This document shows, one piece after another, positions 11,540 through 22,403 of a stretch of DNA of 35,333 nt. Numbering within the stretch: the stretch's first letter is position 1; every line of letters starts with the position of its first letter. The notes under the pieces are model-generated. The model saw nothing but the letters and a program-made list of their open reading frames with translations, was not told the DNA's origin and ran no database searches. The translations under genes were made by a program, and so were the position numbers. This stretch comes from Amphimedon queenslandica (Eukaryota; Porifera; Demospongiae; Haplosclerida; Niphatidae): contig NW_003546484.1 in the NCBI RefSeq assembly GCF_000090795.2, positions 34,175 to 69,507 of the forward strand. Direction: 5' to 3'.

Positions 11540-12000
11540 AGATTGTTATCATCCACCATTTACCTTTCCAGAATATTGTCTGATTTCAAATTCACTTAAC
11601 CATTACGGACACAATGGTTGAATATATTGTAGCTGTAATCAATCTGTATGTTTATGGAGGTCATGTAAGGTTAGGTGCTTGAGATCATAAAGCAGGCTGC
11701 ATTGGCCATTTTTGATCATGTCTAATGTCATTTAACACCAATGATCACAAGTAACAACATCCAATTTGTGCTTATCCCTCTTGGTTACAGCTAAGCTACA
11801 GCCATTGTAATCAATCAGTAAAAAGTTGGTACGCCAATGAAATAGTAGAGCAACTTAAGTCCTGTATCATAAAAAAACTAAAACCAATTGACTTGTCCAT
11901 GACAAAAAGAAGTGCTTGGAAGCTCAATGGCATGTTAATGTGGACAATCCAACTATTTGAAGTCCAGCTATTTGCTCTGATGTCATTGTTAACAGATTCA
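11540..12000 (+). pseudogene. pogo/Tigger-like (DDE_1) transposase fossil
   Basis: Fragments in shifting frames follow the order of the C-terminal half of a CENP-B/pogo DDE_1 domain: PPFTFPEYCLIS then SLNHYGHNG (about 11548-11615), AALAIFDHV (11696-11722, carrying the second catalytic Asp), NNIQFVLIPLGYS (about 11755-11793), LQPL (11809-11820), then SWYANEIVEQLK (about 11828-11863). The order hydrophobic-IFD, N-I-x-x-V-x-x-P, LQPL, x-WY-x-x-x-x is characteristic of this family, whose members insert at TA sites. Several stops and at least two frame changes separate the pieces, so the copy is dead. The N-terminal HTH part is not seen. No terminal repeats were found at its flanks. Confidence 0.6.
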
Positions 12001-12840
12001 TTGGTATTGCCAATGTATTGAAGTTAGTAAGCCAATAATGACTGAGAATGTTAGCAGTGAAGAGGTGTCCTCAACAAGTGAAAATGCATATTAGGAAGTA
12101 GATGACAACAATCAAGAGATTGAAGCTTGCAGTGAAAAAGATGATTCGAGATGAAGTAAGTGTAAAGTTTGACTTTTATCAGTTGTTTCAAAGTAGACAA
12201 ATCTCTTTCTTCACCCTTTATTTTAGTGATCAGGGCATCAAGACCTCCTTGAGGTAAATTGGTTCAATGCCTTCATGTACCAGTAGCTTCACAGGTGACA
12301 ATCCCTCCAAGACACATATGTAATAAAAATTCTTTGAAATTTTCTATGGAAGATGTCACAACCTCAATATCTGTCTATCATGCTTGATGGCTATTTTCTC
12401 CAATAACACAGGTCCAGATTTTCTGACATTTATGAAACCCTCAAATGCTACCTTGCAGTGTGTATTCACGGGCCATGATTTTTATTTTAAGTGGCTCTAT
12501 TCATACTGTAAATATTTTTGACATAATTTAAATATAACTTTATAAATCACATTGTTAACTTAAAAACACGAAAAATTAAGAATTTAAATAAAAAGAGCCG
12601 TCAAATAGTCCACAGTTACTTTTAGACACTGAAACAAAGATTTAATAAACTGCTCATTAAAGAAAGAAGAGAAACCAATCACTGTAGGTTGTCATGCTTC
12701 TTGTGATTGCCAAGGCTATTGTGCTAAGCTTTAATTTCACAACTTATTCGAGTTCGAAAACTAGATGTTAAAATGATACAGCCATGAAACTATTACACAT
12801 TAAATTTTTTTAAGTGCAATGAGGTAGGTAAAGTTTATAA
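12001..12840. other. AT-rich DNA with no gene seen
   Basis: Downstream of the pogo-like fossil a few short acidic reading frames (12040-12150) may be its decayed C-terminus. Otherwise nothing is supported. Confidence 0.3.
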
Positions 12841-13060
12841 ATGGAGAAAGAAGAATTGATTTCGTTCATCAAATTTATTTCTGAACAAGGATTGGAAGTG
12901 AGTTTTCTTGTTAGTGATCGTCATAACAAGGTTTCAAAGTGGGGCAGGAAAAATCTAAAAACTATTGTACACAAAAATGATGCATGGCATGTGGCTATGA
13001 GTTAGCTAGACTTAATTGATAAACTAGTAGCATGCAAAACATTAAGTGGCCAAGCCCCCT
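12841..13060 (+). pseudogene. Fragment of a transposase-like protein (DRH / D-x-WHVA motifs)
   Basis: An ATG at 12841 opens a 54-codon frame ending at TAG 13003-13005. It contains ISEQGLEVSFLVSDRHNKVS, W, then NDAWHVAM, and after the stop LDLIDKLVACKTL in the same style. The order (hydrophobic strand, T/S-DRH, KW, H-x-x-D-x-WHVAK, K-L) is one I associate with a repetitive transposase-like gene in cnidarian and fish genomes; the two Asp residues are candidate catalytic positions. I cannot name the superfamily. It is too short to be functional, and no flanking part of the protein was recovered. Confidence 0.45.
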
Positions 13061-14054
13061 AGCCATGCTAGCCAGAATGCAGAGGCAGTCTTTAACTTAT
13101 TATAGTAGTTGTCCAGGCTTCACATGGTAGTTCAGCCTGTCATTATACATTAGAATGTCTGGCTTCAATGAAGATTCCTAAACAAACTTTGGACAGCAAA
13201 TTAGTCTCAGGTTTGCTGAGCAATTGTTGAAAATAAGCTCAGACTTGCTAATTGGTTGTTGAGACGACAATTGGTTTCAATAAAGATGAAGTAGTTGAAC
13301 TCTGTAAACAGTTAAGGCTGAGAATCTTAAATTAAGGTAAGGCCTTAAGTTAAGACAGGAAATGCTATATAAACCAATGGCCACAGTTAACATAAATAGA
13401 GATTATTATTAAGTTAACTCTAGAGGGTCATTAGTTTATACAACACTTCCCATCTTAACTTCATTAGTTTCAAGTGTGAAGACAACCTGCCAAATGAACT
13501 TGATGTGAATGGGCTTGAAAACAAGTTTTAAACAAACTAACAAACATTAAGGATTATGAAAGTAGGAATTGCAAGTAGGAATTATTTTTACAGGTCAGTT
13601 CGAAGCAAAGGCAATAGTAAGGAGAAATTGCTTTTATTGGGGTATAAATGTGTGCACTCAGTAGATGTTAGCTTCTTACAGAACTTATCCATGCTCTAGC
13701 AATTAAGATTGGACACTTTTACTGTACCAACAACTGCATGCTATTAGTTTGCAGGCTCTAAAAGCAAGATGAAATCAAGTGGTAATTATTATGCTGGACA
13801 CAATAAAATGTACATAACTGTATCCCATTTCATTGCAATGATTCTAGCTGCTTCAATGTAACCTGAATTCAAGCGTTATCTGTAAAGGATAGTCATGATC
13901 TGTATCAAAAAAAAGCTTCAATAAGCAACTCAGTGTTCCAGGAAAGTTACAGAAGGAAGTGTAATGATTGTACATAAGCCATGCCAGAAATCAAAAATCA
14001 TCCAACAGAAGTTATTGTATATTTTTATACGGAGAGGAATGGTAAAAAGTCTTT
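13061..14054. other. AT-rich DNA with no gene seen
   Basis: No supported coding region. It may hold unreadable remains of the transposase fragment to the left. Confidence 0.3.
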
Positions 14055-14204
14055 TCATACTTTGTAAGTGGATGAAGTTTTTGAAGCTCCCATTGTTGAC
14101 ATAGTTAATAAAACACTAAAACTGTCCTCCTGCTCTAGATTATCCTGATCAATGACTTTTATTTGCACCATGCCGTCTGAAGACACATCACTCATTGACG
14201 CCAT
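14055..14204 (-). CDS. Possible first exon of an unrecognised gene
   Basis: On the minus strand an ATG at 14204 opens a frame beginning MASMSDVSSDGMVQIKV, followed by an acidic stretch and SVLLTMSTMGASKTSS before the stop near 14055. Composition is more protein-like than neighbouring frames. I do not recognise the protein, found no convincing partner exon below 14050, and cannot exclude chance. Confidence 0.2.
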   Translation of the reverse strand: MASMSDVSSDGMVQIKVIDQDNLEQEDSFSVLLTMSTMGASKTSSTYKV

Positions 14205-14306
14205 CTTCTCATCATATTGATTCAAATTTATAAATTTAAATTGGTTTTGAGTAGTACAAACTGTAAAAGTATTTATTTTGAAGACCTTCCCATCGTATAT
14301 TTTTGA

Positions 14307-14411
14307 AATAAAAGAATTTTGCAAGACAATGGTGGTTAAATTTGACTAATGTATGATAAATAAAAGAATTTTGCAAGACAATGGTGCTTAAATTTGACTA
14401 ATGTATGATAA
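14307..14411. repeat. Recent tandem duplication, about 52 bp, two copies
   Basis: AAAAGAATTTTGCAAGACAA, followed by TGGTGGTTAAATTTGACTAA and GTATGAT, is immediately repeated with one mismatch (TGGTGGTT against TGGTGCTT). The near identity indicates a young slippage or duplication event. Confidence 0.8.
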
Positions 14412-15785
14412 CCTTGCAACCTTAAGTCTCAAAATCAGACCCATTTGTTGCAGGATAATTATGATCAGCATCAATTATACAGCTTCAATGACTCTCTGGA
14501 AAGTTATAAAAGATTAATGTGTATTGTTGTAGATAAGTGATACTTAATAGCAGGAAAAACCTCGTCCTTTGCGTCTGTACTCTTCAACTGCCATGCTTGC
14601 TGTCTTTAAAAAGAGAAGTAGCATTTTCTTTTGTATCCAGAGACTTCTAGAAACCATTTAGTGTCTAAGGATGTCCAATTTTTTACCAAAGAGAAGATGC
14701 TATGCTTAGATCAGAGAAACCTTCACATTCAACCATTATTGCTGCCCGTTGCTAAGTTAATTACCATTGTAATGTAGTAATCGGTCTGGAAGACTTAGTG
14801 TTTGCATCCATAAGTAAAGGTTAAGTCTTGATATACATTGGTTGACACCCAAACCTGATATTATAATTAACACAGCATACATTTATGTACAACTGTAATC
14901 ATGAATAAGTCATAAGTTCTACTTCACAATGAGTCAACCCACTATTGTACTCCCCTACAAGACGAAAAGTCAATATGAATGAAATAAAGAATCAGTAGAC
15001 TATGAATACCAGCTTGCTTTAAAAAGGGAAGCAAATTTGACGTTCCATGTGAGTGGAGGTACATGTAGGAGGCATAGAAGCACTGAACAAGCTAGATGCC
15101 TCATTGCAAGTAGCGACAGTAATGTTTCTACCATTAACTGCTAGGACCAAAATAATTACTATAACTAGAGGAGACAATGGTTGTTGCAAGTACTAATGAT
15201 GAATGAGTAGGACATAAAGAAACAGAAGGAATGAGAGATTATGGATGGGTTTAGACACAATGCAAAACATCTGTTTTTAAGGCTAATTTTAAAATAATAC
15301 ACTTTAACACCATTTTTTGCTTCATTGAGTTCTTTCAAGATTCTATCATGTTTTCATTTGTTTCAGTGTCAACAGAAGCATAAAACAGGCACAAAACTAC
15401 ATGTATATGGATTGCATTCTTTTTCTTGACTTGTAAATATAGCCTATAAAGGTGTTAACTGTGATAGTTCATTTGGTGAATGCTGTAGTAAATGTGACCA
15501 TAATTGACAAAAGGTACGTTATGGCGGATTTTAAAATTCATCATTAAAATAAAAAATATCATCCTGTCTGTCCTCTGATGGACAAGCATTGTTTCTAAAA
15601 GTGACATAGCAACTTTTTGCACCCTATAGAGTAATTTTATAATAAATGAAGCTCATGAAGTTGGATTTTTTTGGCTATTAAGTCAAATTTCACTACCCAC
15701 AAAAAGTTGCTTTTTGTGAATTATGGTCACAAATGCTATGGCTGCCCTATGAACCTCAAGATGCATTAGCAAACGTGAGTAGGAA
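14412..15785. other. AT-rich DNA with no gene seen
   Basis: No recognisable coding region or repeat. Confidence 0.4.
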
Positions 15786-16248
15786 TTAAAGCTCCCACAG
15801 GCAACATGTTGCTACATTTGTGGTTCCTTTGATCTTGTAAGCAACATCAACATGTTGCCAGAAATAGAACAGCCTTCTATTTCTGGCAACATGTTGCTTA
15901 AAAGATAGAAGTAAATACAAATGTTGCAGACAACATGTTACCTGGAGTAATTAAGGCCCCAATACACTAGGCAACATTTTGCTGGCAACATGTGTGGTTA
16001 CTTTGATGTTGCAAGCAACTTGTTGCCAGAATTAGAAGGCTGTTCTCTTTCTGGCAACATGTTGCTTACATAATCAAAGTAACGACAAATGTTGCAGGCA
16101 ACAGTTTGCCCAGAGTAAACCAAGAGATTGTCATGCTGCTTGAGTGAATAAAGGCCTCCATACACTAGGCAACATTTTGCTAGCTTACAAGATCAAAGTA
16201 ACCACAAATGTTACTGGCAACATTTTGCCTAGTGTATGTAGGATTTAA
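15786..16248. mobile_element. Cluster of three related hairpin MITEs with TTAA borders
   Basis: TTAA occurs at 15786, 15951 and 16245. Unit 1 (15786-15954) folds almost end to end: its core is a perfect 19-bp stem (15851-15869 with 15875-15893, loop CAGCC), and the outer arms also pair imperfectly. Its ends read TTAAAGCTCCCACAGGCAAC and, on the opposite strand, TTAATTACTCCAGGTAACAT. Unit 2 starts at 15951 with TTAAGGCCCCAATACACTAG and repeats the same core. Unit 3 (about 16151-16248) is a shorter derivative whose ends share the palindromic block CATACACTAGGCAA. The 12-bp palindrome GCAACATGTTGC recurs throughout. TTAA borders are the signature of piggyBac-type insertion; the nearest piggyBac relic lies at 18402-19225. 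No coding capacity. Confidence 0.75.
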
Positions 16249-17371
16249 GAACAGACAGTAGCCATCTGAGAACAAAAGCAGAGTAGAGTGTAGAGAATAA
16301 CATGTTGCTGAGTGTGAGAGCCAATCATCCGTAGGTCTATTCGTGACAAGACAATGATGATGGCAGTAAATGAGCAAGAAACACAGTGAGTATTTGAGGC
16401 CAACAGAGTTTGTCAGACTAAGATCTAAGAAATGAAGCATGTTGAACCATGCCTCGTAAGCACACGTCCAATAGCTGCTAGTAGCCAGACTGAGTACACA
16501 AGGAAGAAAAACACCAAATCAGTGAGTCGCTGGAGTCATCCAGCTCAATTATTTAGAAATTAGATAACAAATACTGTCAGTCTGGGAGAGTGAGTGTGAG
16601 CACCCATAAGCATAAGTTTAATGTCCTATTATAGAGGACACCCAAACACTGAAGTTACTATCAGCACAACATGCATTTATATACAACAGTATACACCATA
16701 TAATCTGAGTCACAATGAGTCACCTCACAATATCATCACATTATCTTTCGGGCATATACTGTACCATTACTGCTTGTGATAATTTGCAACAGGATGAATC
16801 TACAACATTAAAGGCAGCTGTTCTTTCTAGCTATTGATTGAGCTACAGCAGGTAAGTGAGGCACTTTGTGACTCCATTGACTTCTATAGAACAATTGGCG
16901 CTAGGGTATTTATAAAATTTTGAGTATATTCATATCTCTTCCAATTCTCAGTTACAGTGTCCTACACTATAAACTTTCTCTCCCACTTCTCTTTCCCAAT
17001 CCCTCGCAGATTGCTATCATTGTCTAGTTTCTCATTTAGATATGGGTGGTACAGACATTCATTAAAATTGTGGGTTTGTAACCATGTTATCTTATACTCT
17101 CCTCCGACGACACAATCCACCCCCATGAGCAAAAGAAGATCCCTTACCTGTCTAAAGCAATGCTTCACTGGTTTCACACTGAGCCTATAGCCGCTGACGA
17201 TAGTAGCCAAACAAACAGCTGATTGTCTCTATCAATACATAATTAAGCGCAGCTATGTATCTTTTAACTTACTACTGTGAAAATACAGGAGCAAGTTGCT
17301 GCTGCTGCTTCTTGTCGGAATTGACTTGCCTCAGGTGACTGATCACTACACATACTCAGACATTAAGTCAG
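16249..17371. other. DNA with no supported gene
   Basis: One further ACATGTTGC half-palindrome lies near 16300. Overlapping open frames on both strands at 16957-17210 have no recognisable domain. The minus-strand one contains a good splice donor (GACAGGTAAGG near 17147) but starts only from TTG. Confidence 0.35.
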
Positions 17372-17418
17372 AGCATGTGCATGACCTCCCCCTATAAGGG
17401 GGAGGAGGTTCATGCATC
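17372..17418. repeat. Imperfect palindrome with CCTCCCCC/GGGGGAGG stem
   Basis: CCTCCCCC (17385-17392) pairs with GGGGGAGG (17398-17405) around TATAA. After a short bulge the stem continues as TGCATGA with TCATGCA. It is locally very GC-rich compared with the surroundings. Probably a small foldback insertion; function unknown. Confidence 0.5.
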
Positions 17419-18401
17419 ATGTGATCAACTGATCAATGTGATGCTCAAAATGGAGGATTCAGGGAATCCAATTAGAAGACCAATGAACACAAGACCTGTT
17501 AGCTACAGGTAGCAAAATCTAGTCCTCTACCTCAAAAAGCTAAACCACACTTTTCTAGTAAAGGTAAAGGTAACTTGCATTCTCATATTATTTGTTTGTA
17601 AAGTGTATGCAAACTCTTATTTATGTATAAAATGTGATAGTTGGAAGATGTTTTAGTCCATTACTATGATTAAAGTGTCACATAGCTTCATTGAAGCAAG
17701 CCGGTATGAGTGTTATTGAAACATACCTTTCTTTATTTTACTTTGTTGTTTTTTATTGTTATACATAGATGAATATCAGTCTGGTGTTTTTATTCAAGCA
17801 TGCTGAAGCTGTAAGGTAAGGTGGGGAACAAAATTTAATAATTTGGCTCAAACTTTGCAACAGAAGGTCTTGAAGGCTCGAAGTTTTCACATATCATAAA
17901 GCTGACACTACCCAACAATTCTAAACGGTACTGGTGTTTCAGTAGCCTGTATTTGGCAACAGATATTCTAAAGTCAAGCAAGTGCATGTGTCTTGCTCTT
18001 TTCTTATTGAAGAGTATGCATGCTTTACAAGAGCCACTTCCTGGAAATGAAAGAACAGTCTTCACCATTTCTTTGACCTACATGTATGTACAATGTCAAA
18101 TTATAACAGAAATGGTTATGACTAGCCTGTGTGAATAGGTGTAGTACTTTATCAATTGATCATTGCAATCTCACCACCCAAATATTGGTTGTACTCTTAA
18201 ACCATTTTTGGTTTCCTTACAACCTCAGTTCCTCCATCAGCCTTTCTGGTTCTCCTTCTCTTTTCTATTACCTCATTATTATGAAAACTTGACAACATGG
18301 TTACAGTTCTTTTATCTTGCCATTTTAGGCATGTAAGCTATCCATCCTCTGTTGTTTTTATTTCACCTAGCATATAAGTCATTTGTTAATTTTATTTTTT
18401 T
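17419..18401. other. AT-rich DNA with no gene seen
   Basis: No reading frame with recognisable motifs on either strand. Confidence 0.4.
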
Positions 18402-19225
18402 CTAGGATATGCCTTTGGCAACTTCATATTTCTGAAACTCTTTTGAAATCCCTACTCTGTTTATGCGAACAGTACCACAAGCTTCGAATCTATGGTCATG
18501 AAGCTGAGAAAACAATGCAGGTGAAGTATAAAAAATGTCTGTGTAGACATGATAACCCTTCCCTTCAAGTCTAGAAAAAGTGAGTGCCAACATTGTGAGC
18601 CAATCCGTTTTCTGAATCACTATCTTTGTCCTTTCCTAATTGAAACAGCTAAAGGTAACTATTATTGTGTTATAATTTTACATGTACCTGTATACTCCTT
18701 CACATTCCAGATATGTCCATTTGAGGCATCAGCAAGTGTCCATGTTTTTATGCCCCACTTTGTGGGTTTCTTGGGCATATACTGTACCCAAAACAGCCTC
18801 CATTTGAAGCCCACAATTCACTCATTTATCGGAAAGTTTTAATCGGGTATGTAGTGGTATTGAAATGTTTGTCTAAAAGAGGCCTAATTTTGTATAACTT
18901 GTCAAAATTGGGGCTATATCTAGGTTGAATTTTAAGGTCATCAATCAAGTGCAAGTTTGACAAGAGCAGCTCAAACCTACGTCCTGACATGATTATTGAC
19001 AGGTTGTCATTGTAGAAGGGCAACTTTTTACACCAGTAGTCTCTGTAAAAATATTAACTAGTTTTATTATTGTTATGTTACCTCCATTAAGGAAATCCCA
19101 TGACTCCAATACTGATTGCAGTGGCCAAGAAAATATCTACTTCCTCCAAATTCAATGGTGTCCTCTGCCATTTGTTTCCTCTTGTATCAGGATGGTCTCT
19201 TAGACACTCTTCATTAGGCAAGATC
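18402..19225 (-). pseudogene. piggyBac transposase fossil (DDE_Tnp_1_7 type)
   Basis: Read from 19225 downward: LEEVDIFLATAISIGVMGF, a 39-bp GT..AG intron (about 19043-19081), then RDYWCKKLPFYND, SGRRFELLLSNLHLIDD and DKLYKIRPLLDKHFN; next, in other frames, QYMPKKPTKWGIKTWTLADA and NVKEYTG (18700-18800); then LEGKGYHVYTDIFYTSPALF and HRFEACGTVR (18620-18450). This is the standard order of the piggyBac catalytic domain; the Asp in YTDIFYTSP is a conserved catalytic position. The first catalytic acidic block before QYMPKKP is damaged. A TAA lies at 19087-19089, and at least two frame changes or unspliced gaps break it. N-terminal region and C-terminal Cys-rich finger were not seen. piggyBac enzymes cut and paste at TTAA, which links this relic to the TTAA hairpin elements at 15786-16248. 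Confidence 0.8.
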
Positions 19226-19890
19226 ATAATTGTAATGGTAAGTGATTATGATGGTAAGTGATACATAACATTATTATTATGATGATTATAATGGTCATAT
19301 GTAACGAACATATACATGTATTTGCGTTAATGGATTACTTGGTAATTGTAATGGTAATTGTCACAGGCCTATGTCTAATGTCACTGACTCACTGATTGAG
19401 TATAAAGCATAAGTACATGTACATAAATGCAACTGACACTCGTTATCAATGAGTACTGACATTATTACTTGTTTATAAGTTTGAAATGCCAATACAATTC
19501 ACTCCCTCTTTTTGTCCCTTCTGTTTTTTTGTCTTTATTGTCTCCATATTTTGATATTCCACAAGCATAGGAGTTAATTTCTGTGTTCTTGTCTACATGT
19601 AGATGTAGTGCCTGTAATGTAGTTAAAAGTATATGCACCCACAGTAAAAGCTTCAGCTTAGCATCTAGTGGCACGTTCTAATACATTAATGTAATTTTGA
19701 TTTGAGAAGTTGGTCTACATTTGTAGTTTTTGTTTTTGAGCTTTCTGAGACCTTTTGTCAATGGCTATACCAAGATATAGTTTGTAGTTTTGTAGGCTGT
19801 TCATTGTAAATTCTGTACACTGCATAATTAAAAAAAATGATAGCGCATTTTAATGCTTGGTTTTTCAAGACATGACAACATACACACATT
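19226..19890. other. AT-rich DNA with no gene seen
   Basis: Several imperfect ATTATTATGATGATTATAATGG-like simple-sequence patches (19225-19350), otherwise nothing recognisable. Confidence 0.4.
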
Positions 19891-20130
19891 TAATGTTAAT
19901 TGTGCATCAATTTTGCACTTTCAATTGACAGATTTATCTCGACTTTCTGCAATGTGATTTCTCTACCAACATTTGTAAATGGTACATGTACACTTCGGTT
20001 ACCTCACTGATAAAGATCCATCAATGTACCGATTTTGTTATTTCAATAGTATCATTCAGATTTTCACAAATAAATGGCTGCTGTCTATACTGCTTTAGCC
20101 TTATGTTTTATACTTTTTTAGCTGGAAAAT
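19891..20130. repeat. Dispersed repeat X, copy 1
   Basis: The series TAATGTTAATTGTGCAT, TTTTGCACT, TTTGTAAATGGTACATGTAC, TTCGGTTACC, TTTTGTTATTTCAATAGTA, AATAAATGGCTGCTGTC and ACTGCTTTAG reappears in the same order at 20311-20545. The two copies differ by many substitutions. No reading frame is conserved between them, so this looks like a non-coding repeat. Function and class unknown. Confidence 0.65.
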
Positions 20131-20200
20131 ATACTGTCTAAACCTTAATATTATTGTTATTGCCTTTTTGTTTTGTTCTTCTTTGCTTGTACTTCTTTGT

Positions 20201-20300
20201 TGTCTCCCTATTGTATCTCTAGTGTTTTGTGTCTTGGGCCACTATTTTAATGAATTTTATTTCATAATAATAATAATATAATAATAGTAATAATAACAAT
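20201..20300. repeat. Dispersed repeat Y, copy 1, ending in (AAT)n
   Basis: CCCTATTGTATCTCTAGTG, TTTTGTGTCTTGGGCCA and then TTCATAATAATAATAATA are found again at 21731-21810, where they are likewise followed by TCTCACTT and ATTTTTGCACTGTTAAT. A fixed junction between a unique block and a triplet microsatellite is typical of the end of a retroposon or of a MITE seeding a microsatellite. No coding content. Confidence 0.65.
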
Positions 20301-20310
20301 TATAAGTCCC

Positions 20311-20545
20311 ACTTTAATATTAACCGTGCATAAATTGGGTTTATTTTTGCACTGTTAATATCTCAAAAGTCTGCCAATACAAATTCCACACAAACATTTA
20401 TAAATGGTACATGTAAACTTTGGTTACCAGCCTGATAATACAAATTTTATTATTTCGATAGTAACATCCAAACAGTCATGAATAAATTGCTGTTGTCGTT
20501 ACTGCTTTAGATTTGTTTTGTCATATTTTTAGCAGCAAATATGAA
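20311..20545. repeat. Dispersed repeat X, copy 2
   Basis: Same ordered blocks as copy 1 (ACTTTAATATTAACCGTGCAT, TTTTGCACTGTTAA, TTTATAAATGGTACATGTAA, TTTGGTTACC, TTATTTCGATAGTAACAT, ATAAATTGCTGTTGTCG, ACTGCTTTAG). The offset between the copies is about 420 bp, with repeat Y between them, so X-Y-X may be one larger compound element. Confidence 0.65.
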
Positions 20546-21200
20546 GGACTTTCAAGTAAAGGCTTAGTTATGCTAGGTAGAAATTTGTCCGTCGTAGAAT
20601 TTTTTATAAACCTTTGTTTTGAAAATGCATTCTTAGTATAAATTCTTGTATTTCTTTTTGTCTTTACTGCATCAATAGGAGCCTTTCTGAGTTAGATACC
20701 GAAGTAAATGTTGATGAATTTTTTACAAAGTTAGTGGACATTATTACAATCATGTTTACCAGGGGGTTAATATTTGTTCTCAGAATAATATTGCGTGGTG
20801 CATGTAGTATAATATGATATATTAAAGAACTATATGTGAAGTATGGATGCTGTACTATCTATATTTTACTGACTTTTAATTTAAGTAACACCAATGCATG
20901 TACAGTGTTTGTATACCATGTAGGGTGTGGAACCCACCATTGCCATGTACACCATATTAGGTATAATAGATACAGATTGTATAATGTGAAAAAATTTGTG
21001 ATATTCAGTTACATGCAATATTACATTTTCGGGTGCATACACACAAAATATAGATCAAGATATGTTATGTAAAAATGTATGTTTTGTAGAAATGATCAGC
21101 TAATTCCACTAGATTTTTAAAGAATTTTCGAAGGTGAATACTCATTACTATGGCAGGAAACTAAGGCTTTAATGTCTTTTTGGTCGCCTTCCTGATTTTT
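20546..21200. other. AT-rich DNA with no gene seen
   Basis: An open frame at 20836-21072 has no recognisable motif. Nothing else is supported up to the assembly gap. Confidence 0.35.
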
Positions 21201-21210
21201 NNNNNNNNNN
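21201..21210. other. Assembly gap (10 N)
   Basis: Ten undetermined bases. The number is probably a placeholder, not a measured length. The gap borders directly on the T-rich repeat at 21211-21720, so that repeat may have caused the break. Confidence 0.98.
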
Positions 21211-21720
21211 ATGGCTTTCTTCAGCTTTCATAATATTTTTATATATTTATTCCAAGTTTGCGAAATTTTTTTGTATATTTTAATTTTATGAATTACACAT
21301 CCACTTTTTTGAAAACTTTGTAATTTTTTTTAGTTACATGTATTCTGTATTTTCTTGATTTTTCATTTTGTCACAACTTTTCTGATTTTTTTTAGAGATT
21401 TTTCAATTTTCTTAATGTTTCACGTACAATGTATGTATAACTCTTTTCTAACTTGGTTGATTTTTGAAATTTTTTACACTTGTTTTTAATTTTTGAAAAA
21501 TTTTTGGAATTTCTTTATTTTTGTTTGTTTTATATTTATTTGACATATAAACTTGAAAATTTTTATGCGCATTTTCATAAAGTTTGCTAGGTTACAATTT
21601 TTTTGAGATTTTGTATGAATTGTCTGGTATCAACTTTAATGTATTTTTGTTGGCCTTTTTCAATTTTTTGCAATTTTGCTTTTTAAATAATTTTTTAAGT
21701 ATTTTGTTCCTTTTGTACTT
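21211..21720. repeat. T-rich dispersed repeat Z, copy 1
   Basis: Ordered blocks TATATTTATTCCAAGTTT, TTACATGTATTCTGTATTTT, AATGTTTCACGTACAAT, TACACTTGTTTTTAA, TTTTTATGCGCATTTTCATA, TATCAACTTTAATG and ATTTTTGTTGGCC recur at 25045-25520. In minus-strand translation both copies give Lys/Arg-rich text with a shared SRKYRI..VTK piece, but the frame is full of stops in this copy. Base composition is extremely T-rich on the plus strand. Confidence 0.75.
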
Positions 21721-21730
21721 TTTGTTTGTT

Positions 21731-21830
21731 TCCCTATTGTATCTCTAGTGTTTTGTGTCTTGGGCCAATATATTTATGTATTTTAATTCATAATAATAAT
21801 AATAATAAATCTCACTTATTTTTGCACTGT
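21731..21830. repeat. Dispersed repeat Y, copy 2, ending in (AAT)n
   Basis: CCCTATTGTATCTCTAGTG and TTTTGTGTCTTGGGCCA match copy 1 at 20201-20240 almost exactly and are followed by TTCATAATAATAATAATAAT. It directly follows repeat Z, whereas copy 1 follows repeat X. Confidence 0.7.
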
Positions 21831-22403
21831 TAATTGCTTTTTATCTATAAGGTGTAGCCACACTCTATTATGTAAGCTTACTTCTTAATATAGATAGTTG
21901 GTATGGTTACCTTACTAGAGGCAAGGCTAGGCCAGCTAAGAGCTCTACACATTGCTATTTTTACAGTGTGGTCTATGAAACCAGACAGGTTGTTCCCATT
22001 GTGTCTTACATGTGTCCAGAAGGTGTTGAGCATACATGACAACTTAAGGAGCACCACAAGGAGTAGTGTGACCCACTATGGGAATACAAATACAATGTAC
22101 ACTCAAACATGTACATAGCATAATGAGCTGGCATGCTGTGGTATCATCATTACAATTACACACGTAGCACAGACCTTTCGCTACACAATACCACATGTGT
22201 GAACTGTGAACCAACCATCTTCAAACACTGCCTATTGTTCGAAGAAAACAATCATTCTTAATTTAAAACATGAGGCACCATTAATATTATAAGTCTTTAA
22301 TCCAGCAAAAAACGTGTAAATGAAGATATACCATTTTAGTGGATTCTTATTTGAAGATATAACAACTTTATTGTCCTTCACTAGGGGAATCTGGAACTCT
22401 TCT
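21831..22403. other. DNA with no supported gene
   Basis: An open frame at 21903-22118 lacks recognisable motifs. The right part may include 3' flank of the minus-strand gene that follows. Confidence 0.3.

Noticed and set aside
16957..17210. Overlapping open frames on both strands with a good minus-strand splice donor
   Set aside because: The minus-strand frame starts only at TTG, the plus-strand frame has no motif, and no partner exon could be joined with confidence.
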